A DNA stretch of 64,000 bases from Halomonas chromatireducens (GCF_001545155.1 NZ_CP014226.1:2710387-2774386); one strand, 5' to 3'. Positions 1-12,267 are shown, counted from the stretch's first letter. The notes: generated by a model from the sequence alone, not told the origin. Numbers and translations: made by a program.

Positions 1-87
1 GCGATACGGCGGGGCTCTAGCAGCCCCGGCAACACCGCCGGGAGGCCTGCGGCCTCCAGTCGCGACGGGAACCGGCGCTCCTACAGC
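1..87. repeat. REP-like palindromic intergenic element
   Basis: This non-coding stretch lies downstream of tldD and carries stacked hairpins. GGGGCT at 11-16 pairs with AGCCCC at 22-27. GGCGG at 8-12 pairs with CCGCC at 35-39. GGAGGCC at 41-47 pairs perfectly with GGCCTCC at 51-57 across a 3-base loop. It ends in CGGCGCTCCTACAG, whose complement CTGTAGGAGCGCCG resembles the conserved head of REP elements in pseudomonads and relatives. The left end may lie outside the window. The class is inferred; only one copy is visible here. Confidence 0.5.
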
Positions 88-182
88 GAAGACTCATAGA
101 CAAGTCTCTATTGGAGCGCTCGGCCTGGCACAGCCGGCCTTCTACATTGCACCTCAAACAGCACCCGACAAGCCACCTATCT

Positions 183-1637
183 TCAGGAGGCAGTGCCGCC
201 GATAGTGAGTTCATCCAGCTTGAGCGTCGGCTGGCCCACCCCCACCGGCACCCCCTGCCCGTCCTTGCCACAGACGCCGATCCCGGTATCCAGCTCCAGG
301 TCGTGGCCGATCATCGAGACCCGTCCCATGGCCTCCGGGCCGTTGCCGATCAGCGTCGCGCCCTTGACCGGCGCGGTGATGCGGCCGTCCTCGATCAGGT
401 AGGCTTCGCTTGCCGAGAAGACGAACTTGCCCGAGGTGATATCCACCTGCCCGCCACCGAAGCTGACGGCATAGATGCCGCGCCTGACGCTCTTGATGAT
501 ATCGGCCGGCTCGTCCTGGCCGGCCAGCATGTATGTGTTGGTCATGCGCGGCATCGGCATATGGGCGAAGGATTCGCGACGGGCGTTGCCGGTGGGCGCC
601 ATCCCCATCAGCCTGGCGTTGAGCTTGTCCTGCATGTAGCCGGTGAGAATGCCGTCCTCGATGAGCGGCGTATACTGCCCCGGCGTGCCCTCGTCATCCA
701 CGCTCATGGAGCCTCGCCGATCGGCCAGGGTGGCATCGTCGACCACCGTCACGCCGGGGGACGCGACGCGCTCGCCCATGCGCCCGGCAAAGGCCGAGCT
801 TCCCTTGCGATTGAAGTCGCCCTCCAGGCCATGCCCCACCGCCTCGTGCAGCAGGATGCCCGGCCAGCCTGGCCCCAGTACCACCGGCAATTGTCCCGCC
901 GGCGCATCCACCGCATCGAGGTTGACCAGTGCCTGGCGCACGGCTTCCCGGGCATAGCGCTCGGCCACGTTCTCGTCGCGCAGGCGAGCCATGGCATAGC
1001 GCCCACCGCCGCCCGCGCTGCCACGTTCGCGACGCCCATTCTTCACCGCGATCACGCTGACGTTGAAGCGCACCAGCGGCCGGATATCCGCCGCCAGGGT
1101 GCCGTCGCTGGCACGAACCAGGACGACTTCGTGGACGCCGGAGAGCGACGCACTGACCTGGGAAACCGAGGGGTCGGCGGCGCGAGCCGCGCGGTCGGCT
1201 TCCTTGAGCAGGGCGATCTTCTCCTCGGCCGAAAGGCCGGAGAGGGGATCAATCGCGTCGTAGCGTACGCTGGCCTGGCTGATCACCCGGGGCGCTGCCG
1301 ACAACGCAGCGCCGCTGCGCACGATGCCAGACGCCGTACGCCCCGTCTCAGCCAGGGCATCGGCCGTGATCTGGTTGGAGTAGGCGAAGCCGGTCTTCTC
1401 ACCGGCCATGGCGCGCACGCCTACGCCGCCATCGATGTTGTAGCCGGCCTCCTTCACCTCCCCATCCTCCAGCACCCAGCTCTCGTGCCAGCTGCGCTGG
1501 AAATAGAGGTCGGCGTAGTCGACGCCGGGAGTGAGCACGTGCCTCAGGCCGGCATCCAGCGACTCGAGGCCGAGGCCGCCGGGACGCAGCAGGATATCGG
1601 CGGCGGTATCGAGCATGGCTTGCGGTCGTGTCGTCAT
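183..1637 (-). CDS. tldD: Metalloprotease TldD
   Basis: The product is 484 residues, close to the 481 of E. coli TldD. TldD works with PmbA/TldE as a zinc metalloprotease that degrades unfolded peptides, matures microcin B17 and clears CcdA antitoxin. The zinc-binding region is visible in the middle as [13 protein letters not shown], the family's HExxxH-type motif. I chose the start MTTRPQAML at 1637 because it overlaps the yhdP stop as ATGA and matches the family N-terminus; an upstream in-frame extension runs through yhdP and looks spurious. It is the last gene of the mre-maf-rng-yhdP series, so it is probably translationally coupled to yhdP. Confidence 0.95.
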   Translation of the reverse strand: MTTRPQAMLDTAADILLRPGGLGLESLDAGLRHVLTPGVDYADLYFQRSWHESWVLEDGEVKEAGYNIDGGVGVRAMAGEKTGFAYSNQITADALAETGRTASGIVRSGAALSAAPRVISQASVRYDAIDPLSGLSAEEKIALLKEADRAARAADPSVSQVSASLSGVHEVVLVRASDGTLAADIRPLVRFNVSVIAVKNGRRERGSAGGGGRYAMARLRDENVAERYAREAVRQALVNLDAVDAPAGQLPVVLGPGWPGILLHEAVGHGLEGDFNRKGSSAFAGRMGERVASPGVTVVDDATLADRRGSMSVDDEGTPGQYTPLIEDGILTGYMQDKLNARLMGMAPTGNARRESFAHMPMPRMTNTYMLAGQDEPADIIKSVRRGIYAVSFGGGQVDITSGKFVFSASEAYLIEDGRITAPVKGATLIGNGPEAMGRVSMIGHDLELDTGIGVCGKDGQGVPVGVGQPTLKLDELTIGGTAS

Positions 1638-4600
1638 TCGGCGGTTTCCAATGTGATCTGCGGCGAGGTCCAGGGACCACGCACGCGGTAGTGAATTCGG
1701 GTGACCCGGTCGATGGCGCGGCCGAAGAGGCGATCGGCGATGAACAGGGCACCGCCCACCACCGGGGCCCCGGCAATAACGGCGGCCAGGGGCAGGCTGC
1801 TGCTGACTGGAACTGTGACGCCCAGCCGCTGGTCGAGTTCCCGCCTGACCAGGTCGACGGTACCATCGAGCGTGAAGCTGGTTGCCGGTCCGCTGATATT
1901 CACGGGTCCCTGAGTTTCCAGCACGCCTGCATACAAAGTAGCGGCACCGACCACATGATCGAAAGCCGTACCCTGCCCGGTCACGTCGGAAAAGTCCATT
2001 CGCAACCGGCGTACGAGGTTGTCGACGTTGAGCAGGCCGACCAGCCTGGCCGTGGGTGACTCCAGGTTGACGAAGCGCCCATTGCGCAGCTCCACGTCGA
2101 TATTGCCACGTGAGCGGGCCAGGGCGAACTGCCACGGCGCCCCCGGCCAGGCAAGCTGGCTCCTGACTCGGGTTTCCCCGCTGCGAATGGCCACCGGCTG
2201 ACCGAATGCCTCCAACGCCGAGCCCAGGTCCCGGCCGTCCAGGGAGAGCCGTGAGCGGGTAAGGCTATCGCCCGGACCGGCGGACTCCCAGATTACTTCA
2301 CCATGGGCCGAGACCTGTCCCAGGGTCAGGCCCAATGGCGACACGGTCAAGCGGTCCGGCCCGCTCTGCCAGCGAGCCGTCAAGGGTCCCATCTGACGCC
2401 CCTGGTACTGAATATCGGCAATCCGCAGGCGTCCGTGAGGTAGCTGGCCGACCCAGCTTGGCAGCGGCGCGGGGTCGGTTGCCACGTCGATTTCGTCCAG
2501 CAATGCACCCACGCCCTCCTGTTGCGCCGGCATCAGACCGTCCAGGGTCAAGCGCTGCAGGGCAATATCGAGGGGGTCGGCCAGCGTGGGTCGGTAGTCA
2601 AGGTGGCCGGTCAACAGGCTGGAATCCATGTTCACACGCCATCCCCCTCCCGCCTGAGGTTGGGCCGAGGCCGTCGCCGCCCCCAGGCAACCATCCGGGC
2701 CTACCAGGCAAGCCGTCTCCAGCCTCAGCCTGCGCAACGGAGACTCGCTGGCCGCCGCTTCCCCGGCGTCCGCCAGCGAAGCCAGGACACCGCCCCACTC
2801 CCTGAAGTCGAGACGGGACTGGTAGAGATCCAGATCCCAACCCTCACCGTCGGGCCAGGCCGGAGAGCTGGGCCAGCGCCCCAGCCAGGCCTGCCCCTGG
2901 CCGCCGCCCGCTCCCGGCGTGTCCCTCCAGCGCACCCGCAGCTCGCCACCCAGCTCGGCTTCTACGCTTCGCCTGTCCAGGTCGGCGTCGACCCACAGGG
3001 AGCGCGTTTCTCCCGACGCCTTTCCGAGCGGGGCCGGCAGATTAATGGCCAGGCCCTGCAGGCCGCTCTCCAGGCGAAACGTGTTGCGCTCACCTGTGCG
3101 CAGTCTTCCCTGCCAGGGCAGCCGGCCGGATAGCAGTGGCCCGAGGTCGGGCATGGCGTCAAGCTCCAACAGGCGGGCTACGTCGATGGCACCTTCGAGA
3201 TCAACCCTGCCAGCGCGGGTATCGATATCCGCCGCAAGAGGGCCACCCAGCAGGCGAGCCTCCAGCCGCCCCTGGAGCCCACCCTCCTCCTCGCCTCGCT
3301 GACGCCAGCCCAGCGGACCGCTGACGTCGCGCAATGTGACGCCAAAGTCCCGGTGGGTCAGTTGCTCCAGCGCCACCGTGGTCTCGAGGTCCAGCGCCAT
3401 GTTTTCGGGCTCGCCGAGAGGCAGGCCAAGGAGCAGCTCACCGGTGGCCCCACCGACGCCCCGCCATGGATCGACCAGCTCCATACCCTCCACCGGCATG
3501 GCCCCGAGATACCGCCGCAGCGCGTCGACATCGGCCATCAGGTCACCGCTCACCGCCAGATATTCATCGGCAAGGGTGACGCGGCCGCGACGCACTTCGA
3601 CGCCGAGGCTTTCGGCATAGTGGACATCGGCCTCCAGGGTATCGATACCCAGTTGCAGCCGGCCTTCGACCTGATCAAGGGCCGGCCAGCCGGGAGCGAA
3701 AGGCAGCCGGCCACGCTCGATATCCAGGTCCAGTGCCATGCTGGGAGGTACACGCTCCCCTTCTCTGAACATCGGCAGGTGGAGCTTGAAAGAACCGTTG
3801 GGTACGAAGCCCGCCACGCCGGAATCCAGCCACTGCCCGAGCTCATCGCCGAGCACGCCGATCGGCAGCCAATCCATGAGGGGACGCTCCAGCGCGTCGG
3901 CGTCACGGAACCTCAGGTCCAGCCCCAGGCCACCGCGCAGATCGCCGCCGACGACCAGCCCGAAGCCACCCTCCACCTCGGCTCCCTGCCAGCCTGCCTT
4001 CAGGCGGCGTCCGCTGACAAAGCTGCGCGGCCCGTCATAGGACCAGCTGACCACTCCACTGGCGTGGGACAGCGCCATGGGCTCGGCAAAGATCCGCGGC
4101 AGTTCGAAAACCGGGTCCTCGACGCCGACGAAATGCACGCGACCGGAGAGGTCCCGTGCCTCGACCCAGGCATCCAGCGGCCCGCCGCCCGGCACTTGTT
4201 GCCAGGCGGAGACGGCAACCTGATGGACCGCAGCTCGCGCCACCCAACTGCCGTTTTCACGTCCCACCCCCAGGCCCGCAACCAGCCCACGAGGGTCGAG
4301 GGTCTCGATGACTCGGGTCAGCCCTTCGGGCAGCAGGACCCGCTCGCGCCATGCGGCAAGCGAAGCGAGATCGAATTCACTGGTGTTGAGCCACCACTCG
4401 TCCGCCGCATGCCGCAGATGCCAGTAGCGCGGCAGCGCCGGCCCCGGCGCTGCCGTCGGAGCCCCAAGTTCGGCCCAGTCGGTAGCCTCGGCATCGCCCT
4501 CAAGCCAGGCCTCCCAGCCATCCTCGCCGCGCAACAGTTGCCCACGCGCCTTGAATGGCTCGGTCAGAATAAGATCGCCACCACGCCGCAGCGCCAGTCG

Positions 4601-5461
4601 TGGCACATCAAGATCCAGCCGGGCATCTGCCAGCGCTCCCCGGTGCCAGCGCCCCCATAGCCGAGCGTCCCCCTCGGCTTCCTCCAGCCGCAGGGGGTCA
4701 TCGAAGGCAAGTAGCTCGACCAGTCCAATCAGCGTCTCGAGCTTCATGTCGGCCTGAAGGGCGGCACTGAAGTCACGCAGCCCACCAGGACCCGGGAAGA
4801 CGTTCAGGGCAGCCACCAAGGCAGGCTCATCCTGGCCTTCGAGATGCACCTCCCCTTCGAGATGGGCATGACGCTCGTCGCCGGTGAGCAGAAGCCGAGG
4901 GGCATGCATCTCCACCCGCTCCTGCTGGCCATGCAGGACCAGGCGAACGTCATCGGCCCAGGCACGCTGGCGCAGCAGCACCCCTATCCAGAAATCAAGG
5001 TTTTCCAGATCGAAATCGCCCTTGGGCATGAATTCAGGGGGAATGTCAGCGGGATCAGGCCAGTGCCAGCTGCCCTGCGCATCCTGGTAGAGGTGCAACG
5101 TCAGTCCACTCAGCCTGGCATCCTCCACCACCAGGAAACCGTTCCTGAGAGTAGCAGAGGTATTCAAGCGCAGACTGGCATGCTCGACTTCCAGTAGCGG
5201 CAATCCGTCGGGCCCGCGCTGACTGCGGATGGTCAACCCACCGCCCTGAATCAAGGGATCGACCCCGGCCAGGCGGGCTTCCATGCGCGCCAGGTCGACC
5301 ACGGCACCCGAACGGGCCTCCAGCAAGCGCTCGACCCGCGGCGCGAGCTCGTCAACCTGTGTCAGGGCAAGGCGCAGCACCAGCACTACCAGAGCCAGCA
5401 GCCCCAGCACGATGGCCACCAGCGTCAAGGCCCAGCGGCCTACCAGACGTATCGGATGCAT
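1634..5461 (-). CDS. yhdP: YhdP-family AsmA-like envelope protein
   Basis: This is a 1275-residue giant with one N-terminal membrane segment (about residues 10-32) followed by a long periplasmic region. YhdP, TamB and YdbH are the AsmA-like bridge proteins that carry phospholipids from the inner to the outer membrane. The C-terminal part (from about residue 1090, with [16 protein letters not shown] and the closing [17 protein letters not shown] stretch) is typical of the AsmA/DUF3971 family. Length matches E. coli YhdP (about 1266). It lies between rng (7-base gap) and tldD (4-base overlap), the conserved gammaproteobacterial order. Confidence 0.93.
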   Translation of the reverse strand: MHPIRLVGRWALTLVAIVLGLLALVVLVLRLALTQVDELAPRVERLLEARSGAVVDLARMEARLAGVDPLIQGGGLTIRSQRGPDGLPLLEVEHASLRLNTSATLRNGFLVVEDARLSGLTLHLYQDAQGSWHWPDPADIPPEFMPKGDFDLENLDFWIGVLLRQRAWADDVRLVLHGQQERVEMHAPRLLLTGDERHAHLEGEVHLEGQDEPALVAALNVFPGPGGLRDFSAALQADMKLETLIGLVELLAFDDPLRLEEAEGDARLWGRWHRGALADARLDLDVPRLALRRGGDLILTEPFKARGQLLRGEDGWEAWLEGDAEATDWAELGAPTAAPGPALPRYWHLRHAADEWWLNTSEFDLASLAAWRERVLLPEGLTRVIETLDPRGLVAGLGVGRENGSWVARAAVHQVAVSAWQQVPGGGPLDAWVEARDLSGRVHFVGVEDPVFELPRIFAEPMALSHASGVVSWSYDGPRSFVSGRRLKAGWQGAEVEGGFGLVVGGDLRGGLGLDLRFRDADALERPLMDWLPIGVLGDELGQWLDSGVAGFVPNGSFKLHLPMFREGERVPPSMALDLDIERGRLPFAPGWPALDQVEGRLQLGIDTLEADVHYAESLGVEVRRGRVTLADEYLAVSGDLMADVDALRRYLGAMPVEGMELVDPWRGVGGATGELLLGLPLGEPENMALDLETTVALEQLTHRDFGVTLRDVSGPLGWRQRGEEEGGLQGRLEARLLGGPLAADIDTRAGRVDLEGAIDVARLLELDAMPDLGPLLSGRLPWQGRLRTGERNTFRLESGLQGLAINLPAPLGKASGETRSLWVDADLDRRSVEAELGGELRVRWRDTPGAGGGQGQAWLGRWPSSPAWPDGEGWDLDLYQSRLDFREWGGVLASLADAGEAAASESPLRRLRLETACLVGPDGCLGAATASAQPQAGGGWRVNMDSSLLTGHLDYRPTLADPLDIALQRLTLDGLMPAQQEGVGALLDEIDVATDPAPLPSWVGQLPHGRLRIADIQYQGRQMGPLTARWQSGPDRLTVSPLGLTLGQVSAHGEVIWESAGPGDSLTRSRLSLDGRDLGSALEAFGQPVAIRSGETRVRSQLAWPGAPWQFALARSRGNIDVELRNGRFVNLESPTARLVGLLNVDNLVRRLRMDFSDVTGQGTAFDHVVGAATLYAGVLETQGPVNISGPATSFTLDGTVDLVRRELDQRLGVTVPVSSSLPLAAVIAGAPVVGGALFIADRLFGRAIDRVTRIHYRVRGPWTSPQITLETAE

Positions 5462-5468
5462 CGCGGCG

Positions 5469-6932
5469 TCACATCAGCACGATGTCGTACTGCTCCTGGG
5501 AGTAGTGGTTCTCCACCTGAAAGCGGATGGTCTTGCCGATGAAGGTTTCCAGATCGGCCACCGCCGCGGACTCCTCGTCGAGCAGACGATCCACCACCGA
5601 CTGAGAAGCCAGCACCATGTAGGTCTCCGCGCTGTAGGCGCGCTCCTCGCGCAGGATCTCGCGGAAGATCTCGTAACAGACCGTCTCGGCGGTCTTCAGC
5701 GTGCCACGCCCTCCACAGGTTGGACAGGCCTCGCACAGCGTTTGCTCCAGGCTTTCCCGGGTACGCTTGCGCGTCAGCTGAACCAGCCCCAGTTCGGTCA
5801 CGCCGGTACACTTGGTCTTGGCATGGTCACGCTCCAGCGCCTTCTCCAGCACACGCAACACCTGCCGCTGGTGCTCCGTCTCCTCCATGTCGATGAAGTC
5901 GATGATGATGATGCCACCCAGGTTCCGCAGGCGCAGCTGCCGGGCGATGGCGTTGGCTGCCTCGAGGTTGGTCTTGAAGATGGTCTCTTCGAGATTGCGA
6001 TGACCCACGTAGCCACCGGTATTGACGTCAATGGTCGTCATCGCCTCGGTGGGATCGATCACCAGGTAGCCGCCGGACTTCAGCTGCACCTTGCGCCCCA
6101 GGGCCTTGATGATCTCATCCTCGACGCTGTAGAGATCGAAGATGGGACGCTCGCCGGGGTAGTACTCGATGCGAGCCGAGGAGTCGGGCATGAACTCTTC
6201 GGCGAATTCGATCAGCTTGACGTAATTCTCCCGCGAGTCGATACGCACCTTCTCTATGTCGTCACGCATCAGGTCGCGCAGGGTACGAATGAACAGGGGA
6301 AGGTCGTCGTAGATGACGCTGGGAGAGGGGGCGGAGACCTTGCGCTCGCTGACCTTGCGCCACAGTCGCAGCAGGAAATGCATGTCGGCGAAGAGCTCTT
6401 CCTGCCCCACGTTCTCGGCTGCGGTGCGAACGATGAAGCCTCCGGTGACCTCGATATCCTGCTCGAGCTGGCAGCGTTCCAGCAGTTCACGCAAGCGCTC
6501 GCGCTCGCGCTCGTCCTCGATGCGCTGGGAGACGCCGTGATGCGGGGAGTCCGGCATATAGACCAGGTAGCGTGACGGCACCGACAGGTGAGTGGTCAGG
6601 CGCGCACCTTTGGAACCGATGGGATCCTTGGTGACCTGGACCACCAGGGACTGCCCTTCGCTGAGCAGCTGGCCGATGGCGACCTGCTCCTCTGAAGGGG
6701 TGCCCGGTGGCATGACCTCATGGACATGGATGAAGGCGGCACGGTCCAGGCCGATGTCGACGAAGGCTGCCTGCATGCCAGGCAGAACCCTTACCACCCG
6801 TCCCTTGTAGATGTTGCCGACGATGCCTCGTCGGCGTGTACGCTCGATGAGCGCCTCCTGAAGCACCCCGTTTTCCACCACGGCTACCCGGGTTTCCATC
6901 GGCGTCAGGTTGATCAGTACTTCGCCGCTCAT
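5469..6932 (-). CDS. rng: Ribonuclease G
   Basis: The product is 487 residues (E. coli RNase G has 489). It is an endoribonuclease that matures the 5' end of 16S rRNA and trims mRNAs. An S1 RNA-binding domain occupies about residues 37-120 (GNIYKGRVVRVLPG, AAFVDIG). The catalytic DNase I-like region carries both metal-binding aspartates, in TEAMTTIDVNTGGY and IIIIDFIDM. The zinc-link motif CPTCGGRG follows. The start MSGEVLINLTPMETRVA agrees with the family. It sits between maf and yhdP and lacks the long C-terminal scaffold of RNase E, which separates it from rne. Confidence 0.96.
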   Translation of the reverse strand: MSGEVLINLTPMETRVAVVENGVLQEALIERTRRRGIVGNIYKGRVVRVLPGMQAAFVDIGLDRAAFIHVHEVMPPGTPSEEQVAIGQLLSEGQSLVVQVTKDPIGSKGARLTTHLSVPSRYLVYMPDSPHHGVSQRIEDERERERLRELLERCQLEQDIEVTGGFIVRTAAENVGQEELFADMHFLLRLWRKVSERKVSAPSPSVIYDDLPLFIRTLRDLMRDDIEKVRIDSRENYVKLIEFAEEFMPDSSARIEYYPGERPIFDLYSVEDEIIKALGRKVQLKSGGYLVIDPTEAMTTIDVNTGGYVGHRNLEETIFKTNLEAANAIARQLRLRNLGGIIIIDFIDMEETEHQRQVLRVLEKALERDHAKTKCTGVTELGLVQLTRKRTRESLEQTLCEACPTCGGRGTLKTAETVCYEIFREILREERAYSAETYMVLASQSVVDRLLDEESAAVADLETFIGKTIRFQVENHYSQEQYDIVLM

Positions 6933-6996
6933 GCGGAAATCCTTGTCCAGTCAGTCTTCGAAGCATTATGACATAGTGCGGTCGACAGACAGGGCG

Positions 6997-7596
6997 TTAT
7001 CGGCCGCGACGGTTCCACAGCGGCACGCCCTGTCGCGACAGGAGCCTCGCGGTCTCGAACAGCGGCAGCCCGACCACAGCAGAATGACTGCCCTCGATGC
7101 GCTCGATGAAGATCGCGGCCAACCCCTGGATGGCATAGCCGCCGGCCTTGTCGGCGGGCTCACCGGTGGCCCAGTAGGCTGCTATCTCGTGCTCGTCGAT
7201 GTCGCGCATGACGACCCGCGTCGTGACACAGGCTTCCAGCATACCTGCCGGCCCGGACACCGCCACTGCTGTCAGCACCTGGTGAGCACGCCCCGAAAGC
7301 CCGCGCAGCATGGCGGCTGCATGCGGTTGGTCGCGCGGCTTGCCCAGTATGACTCCATCGCAGACCACTGCCGTGTCGGATCCCAGCACGGGGAGGGAGG
7401 TTAGCCCGGCACCGGCTAACGCCTTCTGGCGTGCCAGACGAGCAACGTAGGCATCGGCGGCCTCGCCGGCAATAGGTGTCTCGTCGATATCGACCGGGCA
7501 AACCTCGACCTCGACTTCAATAGACGACAGCAGTTCCCGCCGGCGCGGCGATGCCGATGCCAGGCACAGGACAGCAGCGGTGGGCGAATCGCTCAT
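6997..7596 (-). CDS. maf: Maf-family nucleotide pyrophosphatase (YhdE type)
   Basis: The product is 199 residues. Maf proteins hydrolyse dTTP, UTP and modified nucleotides to monophosphates and can arrest septation when overproduced. The Maf signature [10 protein letters not shown] is near the N-terminus, and SDTAVVCDG and [17 protein letters not shown] are the metal- and nucleotide-binding loops. I chose MSDSPTAAV at 7596; an upstream ATG in the same frame would add about 50 residues overlapping mreD. The position after mreD points to the YhdE/MafA subfamily rather than YceF. Confidence 0.92.
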   Translation of the reverse strand: MSDSPTAAVLCLASASPRRRELLSSIEVEVEVCPVDIDETPIAGEAADAYVARLARQKALAGAGLTSLPVLGSDTAVVCDGVILGKPRDQPHAAAMLRGLSGRAHQVLTAVAVSGPAGMLEACVTTRVVMRDIDEHEIAAYWATGEPADKAGGYAIQGLAAIFIERIEGSHSAVVGLPLFETARLLSRQGVPLWNRRGR

Positions 7597-7613
7597 GCAG
7601 ATGGAACTCCTAA

Positions 7614-8105
7614 TCAGCCAGTGCCAGCAAGACGGCGCTCCATCGCCTGAAACATGGTGGTCAGCCAGGGCCAGAGCACGGCACCGATCAGCGAAGGCAG
7701 CAGAAAGGCAAGATGCATCGAGAAGGGGCCGAACAGAGTCCGCAGCCACTGCTCGACAAGCTGAACCAACCCCAGCAATACCAGGATCAACAGCGACTGC
7801 TGAAGAAGGGAGTAGGTGCGAAACCGCGGATAGACCAGCGCCGCCAGGAAGGCCAGTAGCGAGAGCGTCAGGGCATTCTGTCCCAGGGGGGCGCCCTCGA
7901 TCAGGTCCAGCAGGATGCCCAGCACGAAGCCATGGAAAACCCCGACCCGGTCAGGAGCCGACATGCACCAGTAGATGAGCATCAGTCCCAGCCAGTCGGG
8001 ACGCCATATCTGCCACCCTTCGGCCAGGGGCATGACCTGGAGGCTGAGTGCCAACAGCAGCGTCAGCCAGACCCAGGGCAGCGCGGTGCGAGGGGAGCTT
8101 GCCAT
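7614..8105 (-). CDS. mreD: Rod shape-determining protein MreD
   Basis: This is a 163-residue integral membrane protein with about five or six hydrophobic segments, the usual MreD length. It is part of the MreBCD/RodA elongasome that guides lateral wall synthesis. The motif [12 protein letters not shown] and the following [17 protein letters not shown] are characteristic. Its ATG overlaps the mreC stop (TAATG), so translation is coupled. It is followed 17 bases later by maf. Confidence 0.93.
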   Translation of the reverse strand: MASSPRTALPWVWLTLLLALSLQVMPLAEGWQIWRPDWLGLMLIYWCMSAPDRVGVFHGFVLGILLDLIEGAPLGQNALTLSLLAFLAALVYPRFRTYSLLQQSLLILVLLGLVQLVEQWLRTLFGPFSMHLAFLLPSLIGAVLWPWLTTMFQAMERRLAGTG

Positions 8106-9055
8106 TAGTCTGTCTCCTCCTCGCTCGCCGTGTCACCGACGGACTGTTCTGCAGGAACCTGTACGGCAGGCGCCCGTTCATCAATGAGCCGATCCGGCTC
8201 GGTATCCCAGGCCTCGTCATCCGGTACCGCCACGGGGTCGGGGGGAAACAGCAGCAGGAAGTGGCGTGACCGCTGCAACAAGGCAACGGGAGCCGCGCTG
8301 ACCCGGGCGAAGGGCTGGCCGGGATCATGTACCACCTCAGTGATCCGTGCCACCGGATAGCCGGCAGGGAAGCGCCCGGCGAGGCCCGACGTCACCAGCA
8401 GGTCACCCACGCGAATATCAGCGGTATCCGGCACATGCAGTACCCGGAGCACATCATACTGGCCGCTGCCCTGCAGAATGAAGCGCAACCCGTTGCGATT
8501 CACCTGCACCGGTAGTGCATGGCTGGCGTCCGCCACCATCAGCACCCGACTGGAATAAGCGGAAACCGCAGTTACCTGGCCTACCAGGCCCGAAGCATCC
8601 AGCACTGGCTGCCCCTCATAGACGCCATTGCGTCGGCCACGGTCGATGACCATCTGGTGATTGAAGGGGTCGGGGTCCAGCGAGAGCAGCTCTGCGGTGA
8701 TGTAGGGAGACTCCTTGCGCGCCGCTGCTCCCAACAGCTCCCGCAGGCGTACGTTCTCGGCCGTCAGGCTGGACATATGTTGCACTCGATGGGAGAGGTG
8801 CAGGATCTGCTCTCGCAAGCGCTGGTTCTCTTCCACCAGGGCACGCTGGTCCGAGAGGGCCAGGGAGCCCCAGGCCAGGACATCGCTGGGCACGGCAACC
8901 AGCCACTGGATCGGTGCCACCACGGTGGAAAGCTGGGCGCGCACCTCCTCCATTCGCGTGAGGCGATGATCGGCGAACATCAGGGCGGAGGCGACCAGCG
9001 CACACAGCAGCATGCGATAGCCCGGTACCGATCCGTGAGAAAACAGCGGCTTAAT
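8105..9055 (-). CDS. mreC: Rod shape-determining protein MreC, probable ATT start
   Basis: MreC is the bitopic periplasmic scaffold of the elongasome. One N-terminal membrane helix is followed by a coiled coil (about residues 70-110, VEENQRLREQILHLSHRVQ) and the beta-rich MreC domain. The first in-frame ATG (9013) would remove the conserved start of the family. Reading upstream gives IKPLFSHGSVPGYR directly before that Met, matching the MKPxFSxG start of other MreC proteins. No ATG, GTG or TTG occurs between the upstream stop and this point. The codon at 9055 is ATT, preceded by GGGGGAG seven bases away. I therefore place the start at ATT, giving 316 residues. Codon choice is inference; the homology of the segment is visible. 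Confidence 0.85.
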   Translation of the reverse strand: MKPLFSHGSVPGYRMLLCALVASALMFADHRLTRMEEVRAQLSTVVAPIQWLVAVPSDVLAWGSLALSDQRALVEENQRLREQILHLSHRVQHMSSLTAENVRLRELLGAAARKESPYITAELLSLDPDPFNHQMVIDRGRRNGVYEGQPVLDASGLVGQVTAVSAYSSRVLMVADASHALPVQVNRNGLRFILQGSGQYDVLRVLHVPDTADIRVGDLLVTSGLAGRFPAGYPVARITEVVHDPGQPFARVSAAPVALLQRSRHFLLLFPPDPVAVPDDEAWDTEPDRLIDERAPAVQVPAEQSVGDTASEEETD

Positions 9056-9118
9056 GGCGAATCTCCCCCAGGTCTCCTCATACGCTTTGCCGGTATCAGG
9101 GAAGGTCTGAAGCCGTCA

Positions 9119-9228
9119 CCGAGCGGTCGAGCACAGGCGCATGGAGCACGGCGGGCCATGCGAGCAACTAGGCTGCATGGACCGGCTCGCAAGGTACCAC
9201 CGCACGACGAAGCGCCCCGACCGCTCGG
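9119..9228. repeat. Long-range inverted repeat between mreB and mreC
   Basis: An 11-base arm CCGAGCGGTCG at 9119-9129 is repeated as its exact complement CGACCGCTCGG at 9218-9228. The 88 bases between include a smaller GCATGG/CCATGC hairpin. It fills most of the 190-base mreB-mreC intergenic gap, where no gene is seen. It could fold as a branched RNA in the mreBCD transcript and set the ratio of MreB to MreC, or act as a partial terminator. Function is inferred. Confidence 0.4.
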
Positions 9229-9245
9229 GCACTTGCGGAAAAGGC

Positions 9246-10295
<1,050 letters not shown>

Positions 10296-10464
10296 CTAGT
10301 GCAGACCGGGGACCCTTGTGCGGATGCAAACGGTATCATCGCCGCCCCCTCTCAGCAAGCGACATGCCACGCCCATTGCCTCGAGAAGAGTGCCCGCGGC
10401 ACGTCGAATGTGGTACCTTTTCCCGCTATTCAACACCCCCAATCCGTGCGAGGACACCCAGCCC

Positions 10465-10752
10465 ATGGCGCTTGAACACGCAGACGTGCAGCGGGCCGCC
10501 CACCTGGCCCGACTTGGCCTGAACGACGACGAGGCAGCCGGCTATGTCGACGATCTTGGTCGTATTCTTGAAATGGTCGACATGCTTCAGGCCCTCGACA
10601 CCGATGGCGTAGCCCCACTGGCCCACCCCCTGGATGCCACCCAGCGCCTGCGTGCCGATGAAGTCACCGAGAGCGACCAGCGCGATGAATTCCAGCGCTG
10701 CGCACCCGCCGTCGAGAACGGACTTTATCTGGTGCCCCGGGTCGTCGAATGA
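10465..10752 (+). CDS. gatC: Asp/Glu-tRNA amidotransferase subunit C
   Basis: The product is 95 residues, the normal GatC length. GatC wraps between GatA and GatB and stabilises the GatCAB complex that converts Glu-tRNA(Gln) and Asp-tRNA(Asn) to the amidated forms. The family start [17 protein letters not shown] and the [12 protein letters not shown] segment [12 protein letters not shown] are clear. I chose ATG 10465, with AGGA 11 bases upstream; a longer in-frame reading from 10318 lacks family similarity. First gene of gatCAB. Confidence 0.93.
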   Translation: MALEHADVQRAAHLARLGLNDDEAAGYVDDLGRILEMVDMLQALDTDGVAPLAHPLDATQRLRADEVTESDQRDEFQRCAPAVENGLYLVPRVVE

Positions 10753-10806
10753 CCGCACGCACGCTCCTTCTTCCGATAACGGCACGCCTTCATGGAGCCA
10801 TGCCGC

Positions 10807-12267
10807 ATGCATGACAAGACGCTTGTCCAACTCGCCCGGGCGCTCGACGCCGGCGAGTTCTCCAGCCGCGAGTTGACCCAGCACCTGCTGGGCCGCATCG
10901 ATCGCCTCGATGGTGAACTGAACAGCTTCATCACCGTCACCTTCGACCAGGCCCTGGCCGCCGCCGACGCCGCCGATGCCATCCGGGCCAAGGGCAACGC
11001 GGGGCCGCTCACCGGCCTGCCGCTGGCCCTCAAGGACATCTTCTGCACCCGTGGCGTGAAGACCAGCTGCGGCTCGAAGATGCTCGACAGCTTCGTTTCG
11101 CCCTACGACGCCACGGTGGTCGAGAAGCTCAGGGCCGCCGGCACGGTGAGCCTGGGCAAGACCAACATGGACGAGTTCGCCATGGGCTCCTCCAACGAGA
11201 ACAGCCACTACGGCCCGGTGCATAACCCCTGGGACCTCACCGCGGTTCCCGGCGGCTCCTCGGGAGGCTCCGCCGCCGCAGTCGCCGCCGGACTGGTGCC
11301 GGCGGCAATGGGCACCGATACCGGCGGCTCGATTCGCCAGCCCGCGGCCTTCTGTGGCATCACCGGTCTCAAGCCAACCTATGGGCGGGTGTCGCGCTAC
11401 GGCATGATCGCCTATGCCTCCAGCCTTGACCAGGCTGGCCCCATGGCGCGCACCGCCGAGGATTGCGCACTGCTGCTGAGCGCCATCGCCGGCCATGACC
11501 TGCGCGACTCCACCTTCGTTGCCCGCGGCGTTCCCGACTACTCCGGAGAACTCACAGCACCGCTGAGCGGCCTCAAGATCGGCCTGCCTCGCGAATACTT
11601 TGGTGACGGCCTCGACCCGGCAGTGGAGAAGGCAACCCGCGAGGCGATCGCCGTCTTCGAGTCCCTTGGCGCCAGCGTGCGCGAGGTGAGCCTCCCGCAC
11701 ACCCACTACGCCATCCCGGCCTACTACGTCATTGCCCCGGCCGAGGCCTCCTCGAATCTGTCACGCTTCGACGGGGTGCGCTTTGGCCATCGCTGCGACA
11801 ACCCGGCCGACCTGATCGACCTCTACAAGCGCAGCCGCGCCGAGGGCTTCGGCGACGAGGTGAAACGACGCATCCTGATCGGCACCCACACCCTCTCCGA
11901 GGGCTTCTTCGATGCGTACTACAAGAAAGCCCAGCAGGTGCGGCGGCTGATCCGCCAGGATTTCCTCGACGCCTTCGAGGAGGTTGACGTGCTGATGGGG
12001 CCTGCCTCACCCACGCCGGCCTTCGACCTGGGGGCCAACAAGGATCCGGTGTCGATGTACCTGCAGGACATCTACACCATCGCCGTCAATCTGGCCGGCA
12101 TCCCCGGTATCAGCGTGCCGGCGGGCTTCGTGGGTGATCGCCCGGTGGGCCTGCAGATCCTCGGCAGCCACTTCACCGAGGCACGGCTGCTCAACGTCGC
12201 CCATCAGTTCCAGCAGGCCACCGACTGGCACCGTCGTCGTCCCGCCTTTGCCGAGGAGAACGCCTGA
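10807..12267 (+). CDS. gatA: Asp/Glu-tRNA amidotransferase subunit A
   Basis: The product is 486 residues. GatA is the glutaminase/amidase subunit that releases ammonia from glutamine for GatB. The amidase signature [14 protein letters not shown] with the Ser-cisSer-Lys triad (Lys in LPLALKDIF, the serines in GGSSGG and [10 protein letters not shown]) is intact. I start at MHDKTLVQ (10807), 8 bases after GGAG, rather than at the ATG five codons upstream. The stop overlaps the gatB start (TGATG), so the two are coupled. Confidence 0.96.
   Translation: MHDKTLVQLARALDAGEFSSRELTQHLLGRIDRLDGELNSFITVTFDQALAAADAADAIRAKGNAGPLTGLPLALKDIFCTRGVKTSCGSKMLDSFVSPYDATVVEKLRAAGTVSLGKTNMDEFAMGSSNENSHYGPVHNPWDLTAVPGGSSGGSAAAVAAGLVPAAMGTDTGGSIRQPAAFCGITGLKPTYGRVSRYGMIAYASSLDQAGPMARTAEDCALLLSAIAGHDLRDSTFVARGVPDYSGELTAPLSGLKIGLPREYFGDGLDPAVEKATREAIAVFESLGASVREVSLPHTHYAIPAYYVIAPAEASSNLSRFDGVRFGHRCDNPADLIDLYKRSRAEGFGDEVKRRILIGTHTLSEGFFDAYYKKAQQVRRLIRQDFLDAFEEVDVLMGPASPTPAFDLGANKDPVSMYLQDIYTIAVNLAGIPGISVPAGFVGDRPVGLQILGSHFTEARLLNVAHQFQQATDWHRRRPAFAEENA

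Noticed and set aside
111..1691. Long open frame on the plus strand opposite tldD (and similar ones opposite yhdP, rng, puuC, gapdh and hrpA)
   Set aside because: High-GC codon bias produces long antisense frames; none has a family motif or a ribosome site that outweighs the clear gene on the other strand.
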